A stretch of DNA of 64,000 nt from Lentinula raphanica (taxonomy: Eukaryota; Basidiomycota; Agaricomycetes; Agaricales; Omphalotaceae). The notes under the pieces are model-generated. The model had not been told where the DNA came from. It was given only the letters and a program-made list of their open reading frames with translations, and searched no databases. The position numbers and the translations under genes are program-made. Of this stretch, positions 23,725-34,826 are shown piece by piece (within the stretch, counting starts at the first letter, position 1; each line of letters opens with the position of its first letter). The stretch is taken from contig JANVFP010000024.1 of NCBI GenBank assembly GCA_027919835.1, positions 62,001-126,000 of the forward strand, given 5' to 3'.

Positions 23725-26085
23725 TCGTTCCTCGTGATCCCAGTACAATACGCAATATGGCAGCACACATCGGTACGTCGACATCCTTCAACTCGACAGA
23801 CAATACTCTCATCTATCTCAAAATTCTGGCAAAACCACTCCAACAGAATCAATACTCATTCAATCTTCCTATCTCTCTCTTTACCTCTGGCTCAGTTGAC
23901 ACAGGTAGCACCATCACAGACTTCCTTCCTGCAGAGAGAGAGAACGCGATATCATAATACAATCTACCAGTTAAGTAGGTCACGCCGACTTTGGCCTGGA
24001 AGTCGAAAGCGTTAGTCGCGTCATTGACGGTGCTGTCGTCCTAATCGACTCTGTAGAAGGAGTCGAAGCACAGACTAAAGGCGTGTGGAAGCAATTAGAC
24101 AGGTGCGTCGTCTAGGTGAGATTCACATCGTCAGTACGGAAATACAAAGCTGAAATATCAACCGGTCAGGTATGGTGTCCCGACGCGCATGATGTTCTCG
24201 AACAAGCAGGACCGTCCAGTCGCTTCCTTCAAGTTTTTCCTCCGTTCACTCCTCAAAAACCGTCTCCAGCGTCATCCAATGGTATCGACCCTGCCCATCG
24301 CATCCTTCGAACCGTAGGATTATCTACACGCAGAACCTGGCATACAAGGGCTTGTCGACCTTGTCAAGTGGAAGTTGTGGCGTTGGGACGAAGACGGGAA
24401 CCCCACCTGCTACCCACTGCCTACTGACGTGAACGCATTGGTGGCGCTCAAGTTCTTGCTCTCGAACCACCCCATCATACCTCATCTTGCTCCCGCACGC
24501 ACTCAGCTGCTCGAGAATCTTTCCATGTTCTCTGAAGATTTGATGGAGACACTGCTCACAATACCCTCCGAACCCTCTTCATATCTAGGGGTCCACCATT
24601 CTGATATCATACCCCATATACGAAAAAATACTTTCGAGAACAAAATACTGCCCGTGGTTTGTGGTTTAGCCATCAATCACATCAGAACCAGTCTTGCGAT
24701 GGACTACGATGGGGAATTGTCCGCGAGTCCTGTGGATGACCTTCACGATCCTGCTCCGTTGCGTATGCTGGCAAGTCAGTTGGGATCATAAACGAGGCTG
24801 GATGACTCACGTGCGGATATATTCAGGTATTTCCAAGCTCTCTTGACAAAACTTTTGGATCGCATGCTGAGTTCAAACTATCTAGGAATACTCACAAGAC
24901 AAAGCGCAGTCCTGAACGCAATCCGTAATCAAAAGAAGAAAAAGTGTGCAAACTCTTGCTCATGTACGCAGCTGACCCTGTAAAAGTCGACGAGTTGCCA
25001 TTCGGTGCAGTAGGCGTTGTGTTGTGTCTCAAGTTCATCCGCACGGGAGACACCCTCGTATCTCCAGGAGCTCCTTCCGCGAGTCGAGCAGTCAGGCAAA
25101 ACATCAGAAAGCAGTCATTTTCGCCTCTGTGATACCGCACTCCCATTCAGCTCTGGACCCGGTTTCGCTCTGGAATCCTTGAATCTTGATATGATCTTCA
25201 GGAGGGACAAACTCTAATCCACGGTTTGGGCGCCTTACACCTTGAGAGCGTCGAGGGTCGATTTCATGCGAATTTCGAGCTTGGAAAGCGCCGAGTCAGT
25301 TATCGGGAGGCGTTGGGTCCCCACCACTACCCACCGCATTTCGAGAAATCGTTGATAACTAAAGATGTCAAGGCGGAATCTGCCGGAAACTCTGTCACTG
25401 TAGCTTTAGATATCCGCCCTCTACAAGAAGACGAAGATGGAAGTTCACTCAGGGACGGAAATCTCGTACTCGACAAAGCAGGTGTCCCTATATCTTCCCC
25501 AGAATCATCTTCAACCGCCAATCCAGAACTATTGATAGCCTCGGGGATTGCCACTGCCTTGTCGAGCTCTCCTCATTCTTTCTTGCCGATGTCGCGTCTA
25601 CGCATTCGGATTGGAGAACGGTCTACCCCCTCGCCGTTGTCTTTACTCACAGGCGCGAGTGCGATCGTCATGCGCAATCGGCTACGCAAAGCCGGTATGG
25701 GATCGCCAATGGAACCTTACTTTGTGTTGGTGTCTGTGACTGAAGACACACTTGGCAAAGTGGCTAAGGATCCGACTGAGCATGGTGCAGAACTACAGGA
25801 TCTTGGTGATGGAACTGGGTATCCTGAAGAAGGGAACTATATCTCTCCCGATATTATCTCGCTCTCGTCTTCCAATCTCAACAGTGCCGGTAAGTTCCCA
25901 GAACTCAAACTATTGTTCATGCTCTGGCTTCACTTCACTTAGCCAAATGCTGGATTATAACAGCCGTCTTCGCGCCTTGTCTGGAGGACACGGTCAATTC
26001 AATATGCTCAGTGCCGGATTCCGTGTTGTCACTGAACCACGAAAGATGGTTAGATCTTCGAGGATATGCTGCATGACTGTATCGA
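23725..26085 (+). pseudogene. Mitochondrial ribosome-recycling GTPase MEF2 / EF-G2, decayed
   Basis: EF-G2mt splits mitochondrial ribosomes together with the recycling factor RRF. The order is intact but broken: the start of the GTPase domain at ~23750 (RNMAAHIG, with the following P-loop GKT lost), switch I-like SGSVDTGSTITDFLPAERE at 23890-23943, and the G3/G2 region [37 protein letters not shown] at ~23982-24100. Domain II pieces follow at 24950-25060. A long frame of ~238 residues (25226-25942) covers domains IV-V (GALHLESVEGRF, MRNRLRKAGMG, VSVTEDTLGKV). The end is at ~25945-26050 (QMLDYNSRLRALSGGHGQF). Loss of the P-loop alone would abolish GTP binding. The long open 3' part suggests decay was uneven or recent there. 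Confidence 0.85.
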
Positions 26086-27329
26086 TCATCCACTACCGAC
26101 CTCGACTGACCCCTTTTGATGGACTAGATTCGTTGTCCGAAGGCCAGCTTCAGGAACTCGCTAAGGCGCAACATGCGGAGTTATGCACGCTCGACGAGTG
26201 CGCTTTCTCCTTGCTAGGTGCTCTGACTCTCATTCGAACATTTTCCCAGAATGGTGATAGCGTTACTCTTGATGGTGGTTCAGAGTATGGGAAGGACTGT
26301 AACGATGTGAAAGTGACGTCCGCACGGTTGCAGCAAGAGCCTTCGATGTCTGACAAGAACTCATCGGTGTCAAGGCGATCGGCGAATCCATTCCAACATC
26401 AGGGGACAGGACTCTGACAACCTCAAAAGGCGTCTGATATAGCCTTCAGGCTCTGAGTTATGTGATGAGGTATGCATACATCATGTCCATTCTGCCCTCT
26501 TAGGAGAAGTCCTCAATTTCATTTAGGTCCGTGCAAACACGTTACACCTTTCTCCCCGTTCTCACTCACACCAACTTCAATCACTGCGAGACCAACTTTG
26601 CGGTATGCATCCTCGGTCACCGTCACCGTAAACGCATTAACCAATCGGCTCACTACCATCCTCAGCTACATCGTCAAACAAGGACTGCTTTTTCCGAATG
26701 AAAAACTTCCTGAAGCTCATAGAAAGGATGAGCTCGAATCGCTCCGATGGTACCGATCAATATGTAGCCAGGTACGATCAAGATCGGGTGTCTCCGTCGT
26801 GATCCGCACAGGGTGGCGGTGCGAAAAGAAGCCCGCCCCGATCATCGACCATTACTTAGCGGGGAGGAGATATCGAACAGGGATCGCCGAAGGAAAATGA
26901 GGGTGAGTGTAGCTCACATCCACAAGGAGTTCAACGTCTCAAATATCCTAGCGAAAGGCTTCATACCCCGGATAAATGGCTTCGCATATCACTCTGTGAA
27001 AGATCGCCTGTTTTGGTTTTGGCTGAAATTTTTGTCGCCCATACAAACCTCGTTCGTTCTCCAGCTCTACTCATCAACCTTGTCTTCGTTATATGATTCA
27101 TTTTTCTTGTTCTTGTTTTCTCCCAGGATTCTCGAAGTTGTTGAAGCCAAATGATCACAAACGATTATTCATCTTGATCCCATCGACAGCAGCAGCTAAA
27201 ACCCTTCTTAATCCCATCCACCGCGCTCCAAACTCAACAAATCAGTGCTTGCCTTGATTTCACATCCTCCTGATAACAGGCTCCTTTTCACAACAAATCA
27301 TCCTTATTCCCTAAACGGCTCTCCACTCA
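26086..27329. other. Degenerate stretch after MEF2, nothing recognised
   Basis: Frames at 26100-26417 (LSEGQLQELAKAQHAELCTL, then SDKNSSVSRRSANPF) and 26472-26900 look partly protein-like, but I cannot name a family. The last ~180 bp before 27330 are pyrimidine-rich and could be the promoter and leader of the GIY-YIG gene. Confidence 0.35.
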
Positions 27330-27832
27330 ATGGCCAAACGACCCAGATTCATCGTGCGCGCTCTCTACACGTTTCGCCGGGCTCGCGCTACCTCGTCGGC
27401 TGATGGACCGGGCTATCTTTACGCGTTCGTTGATCACGGTCGCCGATGGAAGATTGGGATGAGTCGCGATTTCGAGCGAAGGAAAAAAGAATGGGACCAG
27501 TGGTGCCCTTGCGAGGATCGGGTCTGGATGGATCCTATTGCTACGACGAGGAGACGTCGAGCAGGTGAGTCAAATGATCATTATCGAGATACCGACTTCA
27601 AATTCGCTTTCGTAGAATCACTAGCGCATCTCTCTTTAGAGCTCGAATGCTCTCAACGACCCAAAGATTATTGCAACAATTGTACGTCTCTCAATTTCTG
27701 AGCACCTAATCGCCAATTCTCCTTCTTCCAGGCCGAAGAAAGCACATCGAGATCTTCCTATTTTCGGACGATTGGGTTTCAGACTGGTTGACCATTGTTC
27801 GTCCTGTCCTCGTCAGGTCATCGACGGCGTGA
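27330..27832 (+). CDS. Small GIY-YIG / T5orf172-type domain protein
   Basis: Three exons (27330-27564, 27616-27681, 27732-27832) with GTGAGT/TAG and GTACGT/CAG introns of 51 and 50 bp join in phase to a 133-residue protein. After a basic N-terminus (MAKRPRF) it has a T5orf172/MUG113-like fold: GYLYAFVDHGRRWKIGMSRDF (the G-Y-L-Y ... K-I-G equivalent of GIY-YIG), then ERRKKEWDQWCP. It ends with a C-x2-C-x3-H-x-E-x-F-like tail (CNNCRRKHIEIF). Such fungal proteins are multicopy and of unknown function; the fold is that of nucleases and DNA-binding domains. No breaks are seen. It is intact yet surrounded by relics, so it may be a mobile or recently inserted gene. Confidence 0.8.
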
Positions 27833-28519
27833 GGTATGTACATAGTTCTTACTTTTCTCAAGTTCTTCGCTGACTTTCATCAGTTATGGTAACGGGGAAC
27901 TTATACCAAATGTATTGAATTGTTAGTGTAGTTTGAAACGAACCGAGCACGCAACCCTCTCCAAATCTAAATATCCAAAAACCTCGCAACAAAATGCGAA
28001 AAAAAGCCATAAGCTACGTCTTACAGTATACATGCTCATGCTGATTTCCCCGTTAATAAGAATGCGTTAGGCTCGCCGCATTCGCTCTGTTCGTACCATT
28101 GCCGAAACGATGCAATACAGGTGTGCTCCTTCCGGATGGTGAGTGAAAATTCCCAGAAGTTTCGTATCCTCAGGAGCACCGCTTCTCTAATATGTGCTTC
28201 TCTATGTCCAGAATGCCCGACACGGACCCGCAGGCATCGTTTAACACAATGAGGACGACAAAGCGCAAGGCCTTTTCTGAAGGTGAATCCAACATACATT
28301 GTTCTGTTCTCCTCTCTGACTTCTAAACTCTACTCTCCTCAGGACACCCTGCTTTATTTGCCACTTTGATTCAAGTTTCTCTCCAGCTCACCCCTCAAGC
28401 AATTCCTACATTCCCGAATCCGTTTTCTACGTGGGAGGTTTTTGCTTCTCATCGTGATGCTCTGCCAACGTCTTTTTCTTTTCTTTCAACAGGGATGAAG
28501 CAGCTCAGAGCTTCCCTTA
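27833..28519. other. Spacer, nothing recognised
   Basis: No recognised coding sequence. A minus-strand open frame (28036-28299) has no known motif and overlaps AT-rich 3' flank. The last 150 bp may hold remains of the 5' part of the RGS gene. Confidence 0.35.
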
Positions 28520-29060
28520 AGTTTTCACCGTCAAATTGAGGGCCGGATCCCAGACAACCCTGACGGGTGGTTACGACGACGACGACTACGACGTTCTCCA
28601 ACACCCGAGATATAGCAAAGGCCATGAGCCTGCACTTTACGGATGCACGTCTCATCGAAAACGGTGCCGACCCTACCTCCAACATGCTCAAGTACAGAGG
28701 TATCTACGTCTTCACGCTCAAGGAACTGCATATCTTGGAGCGATTCATCAGCAAGTCGGACAGAATCAACTCTGATCACCTTCTGGAGGTCTTCATGACC
28801 CAGCCCGTCTGCATAAGACTCCTTCATTTCGAACGACGATCAGCTGATGACGAGAAGTATGAGTACTGGAAATGCAGAGGATCTACATGCTCAGAAACGC
28901 GGTGCAGCTTTGCGAGGACAGGATTCCCAATTTTCACTTGGTGCGAATACGTCGCCCAGTGGCTGGGATGGTGCTTTGAGTGAGGAGATCGCAAAAGAGC
29001 TTGAAAAGGACACTGGTGGAGTTGGTTTAGTGTTCGCTTTTCATACTGCTATTGATATTG
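28520..29060 (+). pseudogene. DEP-domain RGS protein (FlbA/Thn1-like), fragment
   Basis: RGS proteins of the FlbA/Thn1 type speed GTP hydrolysis on G-alpha subunits through a C-terminal RGS domain, with DEP domains in front. Here ~28600-28850 gives DEP-like text: FTDARLIENGADPTSNMLKYRGIYVF, LKELHILERFISKS, LEVFMTQPVCIRLLHFERRSADDE. Sequence before and after is frame-shifted, and no RGS box (about 120 residues) follows before Bud4 sequence begins. It is a truncated relic. The call is by family memory; the DEP part is clear, the link to Thn1/FlbA is likely. Confidence 0.65.
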
Positions 29061-29109
29061 AAACTGACGGATCTCTTTGAACCAGAAAAAGGACTTTATT
29101 CTTGAGCAT

Positions 29110-30300
29110 GAAGGGACCATTTAGAAGTCTCCTACATGGCTGGTCCAGGAGATGAGAAAGCAGGAAAGGCATGGCGTACAGTTCGTAAACCCTCGGATGT
29201 GGTACGACGGTTGTACTGTCCTGTTAGCGGCTCCCATTGACCACTTTGTCTCCAGAACGAATATGCTAAACAAATCATAGAGTCTGGAAATCAAGAGAAA
29301 TTTGTCAAAGGTAAGTCAACTTGACCACTCCTCAAACGTTTTGTTAATCTCGGAATCTAGTACTCGGTGTCACAAGTCTCGTAGTACCCATGCCTGCGGA
29401 GCCAGCTGCGGTCTCCTGCACTCTCAATAATGGAACAAGAATTCGAGCTGCGAGTGTTCCTTGTCCATCGTTCTAGTACATCCTCTGATTTAACCTTCCT
29501 CAGAATTGAACATAGTAAACTAAAGTTCACACACTCACGATCCAAATCCGTCGCGACCCTCATATCATCGCGCAATTTAAGGCTGTCGTCCCTCCTGCCC
29601 CTCCTCGACCACCTCCTATGACAACAATTCCTTCATCTTTATCATCCAAAGGCAGTGGAATGAGAAGTTTCTTCCATTCTTCATCTTAGAATAATAAAGA
29701 TAAATGGCACAATACGCCGCCGCCGCCTCCCCCTCCACAACTTCCTCCATCACGTTTGACACAGAATCTTGCGAGGTATCTCAAACCAGATGGTACCCTC
29801 GCGAGGGCATTTTTGTCATTCAAGATATTACGAACCGCTGCGATACACGCCTCTTCGAAATGACGTTCCCGCTCATTGAACAGAGAGCTGAAGTACTCCA
29901 CACTTCAGGTCGGAGAACTTGTTTTGCAGATGAGTCTAGGCTTCCTCTGTTGCCTGTTCTTCCTCCAGAAGAACACCCTCAAAGCTTAGAGGGAACTTGA
30001 ACATGCGAACTGGCATAAGATGACTTACTTTGAAGGAACTCTGCCACAGAACGGAGGAGAGTAGCGTGAGTGCCATTTTTGCGATTCAGGCCTATCCATT
30101 TCCTCACTCCTATGATTCGGTCATCAGTCCTGGCGACATCGGCCATCCCGCGTGATCGGTTCAAATCGTCGTCTTCAACGATGTAACCAAACGGGTAACC
30201 GCCACAATCAACCTCCGCAATGCCATTGCAGTCGAAGACAATCAAGATTCTGAATACACAAGCGCCATGGCGGCGTTCGAAGTCCATCCTCTGGGGCTAG
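29110..30300 (+). pseudogene. Bud4/anillin-like bud-site protein, C-terminal relic with PH domain
   Basis: Bud4 organises septin rings and ends in an anillin-homology region and a PH domain. In order but different frames: DEKAGKAWRTVRKPSDV at ~29150-29200, EYAKQIIESGNQEKFVK at ~29259-29311, then VLGVTSLVVPMPAEPAAVSCTLNNGTRIRAAS (29361-29455). TLTIQIRRDPHIIAQFKA follows at ~29530-29585. ARYLKPDGTLARAFLSFK (~29770) starts the PH-proximal part, then NWHKMTYFEGTLPQNGGE (~30009-30062), where a stop follows, and VFNDVTKRVTATINLRNAIAVEDNQD (~30165-30245). The N-terminal half is absent. A G-rich stretch at 29700-29740 on the - strand is the complement of the proline-coding part. Confidence 0.75.
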
Positions 30301-30710
30301 CCGTTAATATGATGAATGTGACAGATTGTTTGGGGTGGAGCTCCTTCTCCTTCTCCTCCTCCTCCTATATCGGTACCGGTGAGTTTCCTCCCCTCGGTGA
30401 TATTCTCTGATTCCGTTCTCCGTTTTCGCCTGCGCCTCGTAAATTGACTCCATCAGCAAGTAACTGAGATTTGAATCCAAGCACTTGGACCAGTCCACTC
30501 GTTTACAACACGTTTCATCATGCTCTCAGGCAATAAATCAGTGGGCTGCCTACCCGAGCTCCTTTCCATCGAACATCTGTTAGTACACTATATAAACTAT
30601 AGTAGTCTCGTAGTCTCGTACCCGCCGAAGCGAAGCGCAGGCACTTTCTTTACCAATAATAGCAAAATAGCAAGAAAAAAAAAGAAGATCAATTATAGAT
30701 ACCACGATAC

Positions 30711-30806
30711 GTCCACTGCGAGATTCGAACTCGCATCGCTTGAGTGACGGAAAATCCTTGAAACGTGAACATACTTCAAGCACTCTAACCATTGAGCTAA
30801 GTGGAC
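30711..30806 (-). tRNA. tRNA-like gene with enlarged anticodon loop (intron?), anticodon unresolved
   Basis: Minus strand: a 7-bp acceptor stem (GTCCACT/AGTGGAC), an A-box-like TAGCTCAATGG, D-arm, a T-arm GCGAG-TTCGAAT-CTCGC with a B box, and a 5-bp anticodon stem CTTGA/TCAAG. About 32 nt lie inside the anticodon stem, as expected for a 7-nt loop plus a ~25-nt intron. The usual U33 is not where it should be, so I do not assign an anticodon. A class II (Ser/Leu) fold is another reading. A run of nine T follows ~28 nt downstream on the same strand, a plausible Pol III terminator. Confidence 0.7.
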
Positions 30807-30985
30807 ATTGTATTATATGCCTACCTTCACTATATGGTCAACTCTCGACCATTTGGGTTGGATTAGTGTAAAGTATTCGAATTTCCGATTTTCGGGTGCT
30901 TCGGCAAACTGCCTCGGCCAATCACTACATCCCGTGATTTATGCACGGCGAACGCGCTTGGTCACAAATTCTTTTTTAAACCACG

Positions 30986-32872
30986 ATGAGCTTCCAACTC
31001 GACACGGGCATTTGCCAACGAAGAATTGATAGTGCTACCTTCAACGAAGGCGAGTTTTTTGATCATTCTCCTACGCTTCAAGTGCTCTCCTTGAAGAAAT
31101 TTGTCAAAAAACAGGATAATACGGATGTTTCCTCTGATCGTTACCGTATCGTTTTGTCGGACGGCGCCCATTTCCTGCAAACCGTATTAGCGACTAACCT
31201 CAATTTTATGGTGGTAGAAGAAAATATCAAGAAGTACTCTATAATCTCTCTAGAGAGGTTGTCTTGTAGTTATGTGCAAGAAAAGCGGTTAGCGACGCGT
31301 CCCTTCGGTCGTGGTGAAGCCACTGAATTTGTGATACAGCCTCGTCGTCATCATGGCCTTAAGAATACTTGGACAAGCGGATGAGAAAATAGGCAAACCT
31401 ATTCCTCTGGAAACAAATCTTCCGGAAGCTCCGACTCCTCCTACAGTCGAAAAATCTCTTCGGCAGCCTACTGCCCAACTTGAATCCACTTCCATCCGCG
31501 ATATTCCAGCACTATCTGTCTGTCGTCCTCCCCAGAGGGGCAACTGTCTTCCTATCGAGGCTCTTAGTCCTTATCAGAACAATTGGACGATCAAAGCAAA
31601 GATTACACGGAAGTCAGAACTGAAATCATATTCGAACGCACGCGGAGAAGGCAAGGTATAAGGCAAGGTATTCAACGTGACTTTCAAGGATGAAACTGGT
31701 GAAATTAGAGCCGCCGCGTTCAATACTCTCGCCGAAAACCTTTTCCCCAAACTGGAGGAAGGAAAGGTCTACTACGTCTCGAAAGGAAAGGTCAACCTCG
31801 CGAACAAGAAATTCTCCAATGTCCACAATGACTTCGAGATCACTCTAGAGAAAAAATCTGAGATCACAGAGGTATGATTTGCCCATGTCACTTCGACAAT
31901 TCCTCTGTCTGAGCATATCTATTCCAGTGTTTGGAGACATTAAATCTTCCTATCATGGAGTATAGCTTCGTAGCTTTGCGGGAGTTGCATGGTTCGCCCA
32001 AGAGCTCTATTTGCAGTATGTACATCTAATCGTATAAGTATCTACTGACCTCATTGCCTAGCAGATGTGATTGGCATCCTGAAGGAATATGGCGATGTTT
32101 CTGTAATCGCTTCTCCGAAAGCCACCGATCGCCTGGTCAGCATTCATGACAATTCGAATGCTTGCGCAAATATCTAATCGTAACCTTTTCTTTGCAAATG
32201 CAGAAGAGAGATCTGACACTGGTCGACAAATCAGGGTTCTCAGCGAGGGTGACTCTCTGGGGCGACCAAGCCAAGACCTTCAACCCTGGTAGACAAAACG
32301 AGAACATTGCTTATCCTGCCTGCGAGACTTGTAACAAGAAGGTCGTTGAGGAAGGGGACTCGTGGAGATGCGATAAGTGCGACAAAATACTGAGTCGCCC
32401 TACTTACAGGTATACCAATGTCTGTTCTATTCTCGTCCAGTGTTGGACTCCTTTTCACAGATAAGTATATCATGTCGTTCGCTGTTTCCGATCACACAGG
32501 CCAAGCCTGGTTCCATGGGTTCAATGACGTCGGTAATACGCTCTTTGGGAAATCCGCAAACGAAATGACGGAGATCAAGGTAGGTTGAGGTGCAAATACG
32601 CTCTATTCATGCAACTGATTGAATTTAAGTAACCAGGACAGTGATGATGTACAATACAACACCATATTGACGAAGGCTTGCTGCAAGTCGTACAACTTTT
32701 TGCTTCGCGCGAAACGCGAGTTCTATATTATAATGTTCGTCCGACGTCTATGACTTATCTCTTCGTCTGACTCCTGATGTCTATCGATCGTAGGAACACA
32801 ACCGTATCAGGTATGGAGTCGTTTGCATCTTGCCGTTGAACTACAAGGAAGAAAACGAAGCCTGCTGAACTT
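30986..32872 (+). pseudogene. Replication protein A large subunit (RPA1/RFA1), damaged copy
   Basis: RPA1 is the main ssDNA-binding subunit of RPA. Exons 30986-31287, 31340-31871, 31928-32015, 32065-32135 and 32204-32409 join in phase. They cover the N-terminal OB fold (starts MSFQLDTGICQR), the linker, DBD-A (CLPIEALSPYQNNWTIKAKI) and part of DBD-B (KRDLTLVDKSGFSARVTLWG). Later exons (32469-32578, ~32638-32870) carry DBD-C (AYPACETCNKK, WRCDKCDK zinc ribbon; GQAWFHGFND). Three defects are visible: a TAA at 31659-31661 made by a 12-bp tandem duplication, loss of ~110 residues at ~32290 that fuses DBD-B directly to DBD-C, and an acceptor/frame mismatch at 32462-32470. Splice sites are otherwise well kept, so this is one of the younger relics. 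Confidence 0.85.
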
Positions 32873-32879
32873 GATGGGC

Positions 32880-34658
32880 ACCCCTTGGGGTCAGCAGCAA
32901 TTGAAAACGCAGTCGAACGACATGATGGTGCACTAGATGCAGAACGGATCTTGTACGATAGTACCTGCTCATAGTTTATAGTGCTCTTCCTTCTATCTTG
33001 TACTCGATACGTTCAGCAAACTTGTTTGAACTATAGTCTATAATCCTAGCCTATCGGAGGATAAGCTGAATAGAGGCGTGAGAGTTCGGTTGAGCGCTTA
33101 ACTCTTTGCTTCCAAACTCTCATCACCTCTGCATACATCGAGCTCAAATTCTCAGCGCCCACCTCTCTCCCTGGTCCAAAATCTTTCGTCGAACTTAGTC
33201 TCTTACAGGCACAGGTGAAGACCAGTGCTCTGGACTGACTCTGCGCACTTAGGGCTTACAGCTTGATTAATATAGTTAGCCCACCCGCGCGGGGCCAACC
33301 CAGCCAAACACAACCTGCGCCGCAATACGATTCCACTAGGGTAGCCTCGTCCCTCGCTTATCCGGTGTATAGGATCACTCTACCTCGACAAGAATGGAAA
33401 CTTTTTGGTCGTCTTAGTCGGATGGGCGGTCAAGATTCCTGGGGGTCTCGAACCCCCTTGCCCAAATGTTTCATGGTCGCCTTGCTTTTTGTCGAATTTA
33501 AAAATGCTCAAACTACCTCTTCCATCTTGTGCTTGTACTTAGCAGTGGCGCCCGATACTTCTGGATTTGCCAGGGAACATGACTCAAACGGATGATTTAT
33601 CCTTACAGACGGTGAGTTCACCTACCAGTGTACGTGTCCTATGTCTGATGCTCAACGATTTCAGTTTATGAGTCGCAAAATATAACTGCCTATACTCACA
33701 ACGTCGGCCTCATAATAACACCTGATACCATCATCGCCTCTGTCGAAAAATTTAAGGAGCCAACTTCCAGGTAGTGAATCGTGCGCTTTTATCGTGACAC
33801 GACCTGCACGCGACACACCGATCTAGTATTCGTGATTCAGCCGTCGTTTTTACACTGCACGTCACCCTTACTCTTCATCCTTCTCAGTGACCAGGACCAG
33901 GACCGCTCAGAACCACGATATCATTGGTTCTTGACTCCTCCATCTAACTAGTACACGGGCCACAGACATTCATATACTCAATGTAAAGGCGAGAATTCTT
34001 GCATGTTGACAATACTATCATCATATCCGAATAGACTTTACTTTTCTTCCCACTCTCTCGTTTCGCAAGAGACCGGGCGAGCAGCTTGATAGTGTCATAG
34101 ATCAATTCTTGGAGAGGGAAGAATGAGGTGCTCTCAAGCTGGCCGAGCGTATGTGTCAAACACTGTCTCCATCACTTTCTCGTCTTCCTCTAGATATTCT
34201 GCGAGTTCGAAGAAAGGCGAACAGCTTTAGATACCGTTCAAGGTTGCTAGAAGGTACGTGTTCGAGTTTATGCCGTTATCTTGGTTCTTCAGCTCTGTTA
34301 TCACCTTTCCGCAATTGCCTCCCCCAGATCTGCTGGGACAAATACTGGTAGACCTCGTTCAACTGCTCAACCGTCTCCTCTATATAACTTGTCCATTCCG
34401 ACACCTTCCGCCCATTATGCACAGCTGGCGAATGATCCATGGTCAAGGTACTATATCAAATCAATTTCCTGAGCTTCGTTTTCTGAAATTTTGTTGGTCT
34501 TCGCCCTCCCGTAGTAAAAGACAGGATATTTCCTATCTGGCTGTTCTTTTTTGTGACTCGTAGCACAGAAGAAGATATTCAGCGGAACGAAATTAATTCA
34601 AGCAATGGAGAGAGAACTGGTCGAAGTATAAAGTTGGCTCACAACCATTTAGTACATT
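32880..34658. other. Gene-poor stretch, nothing recognised
   Basis: An open frame at 33263-33595 (110 residues) and several at 34150-34560 have no known domain. No long repeats were seen. The right end leads to the second tRNA-like gene. Confidence 0.4.
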
Positions 34659-34756
34659 GCCCGTTTAGCTTAATGGTAAAGCGCTAGATAGATATCTGTA
34701 TGATGAGATAATATGTGCAATATCTGGCTGATGTGAGTTCGATTCTCGCAATGGGC
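34659..34756 (+). tRNA. tRNA-like gene with enlarged anticodon loop (intron?), anticodon unresolved
   Basis: A 7-bp acceptor GCCCGTT/AATGGGC, A-box-like TAGCTTAATGG, D-stem GCTT/AAGC, anticodon stem CTAGA/TCTGG, and T-arm GTGAG-TTCGATT-CTCGC with a B box. Inside the anticodon stem are 34 nt; pairing can extend to 8 bp (GCTAGATA/TATCTGGC). This fits a 7-nt loop plus an intron of ~27 nt, but U33 is missing in the straightforward register, so the anticodon is left open. Confidence 0.7.
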
Positions 34757-34780
34757 ATATTTAATTGTATGAGAGTCTTG

Positions 34781-34826
34781 AAGTCTCTTGTTCAATTAAT
34801 TTTGCCCATTGTCGCACAAGAGACTT
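34781..34826 (+). other. Hairpin followed by T run downstream of the tRNA-like gene
   Basis: AAGTCTCTTGT at 34781 and its reverse complement ACAAGAGACTT at 34816 form an 11-bp perfect stem with a ~24-nt loop, followed at once by TTTTTCTTTT. It starts 25 bp after the tRNA. It could be a trailer/terminator structure or the edge of an inserted element. Confidence 0.5.

Noticed and set aside
1..30300. Poor sequence quality as the cause of all frame breaks on the left
   Set aside because: The relics show lost catalytic residues, internal deletions and missing domains, not only single-base shifts, while intact genes occur in the same window.
30986..32872. Intact RPA1 gene with a 12-nt intron at the internal stop
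   Set aside because: The TAA lies in a tandem 12-bp duplication; no intron can be that short and one copy alone restores the frame.
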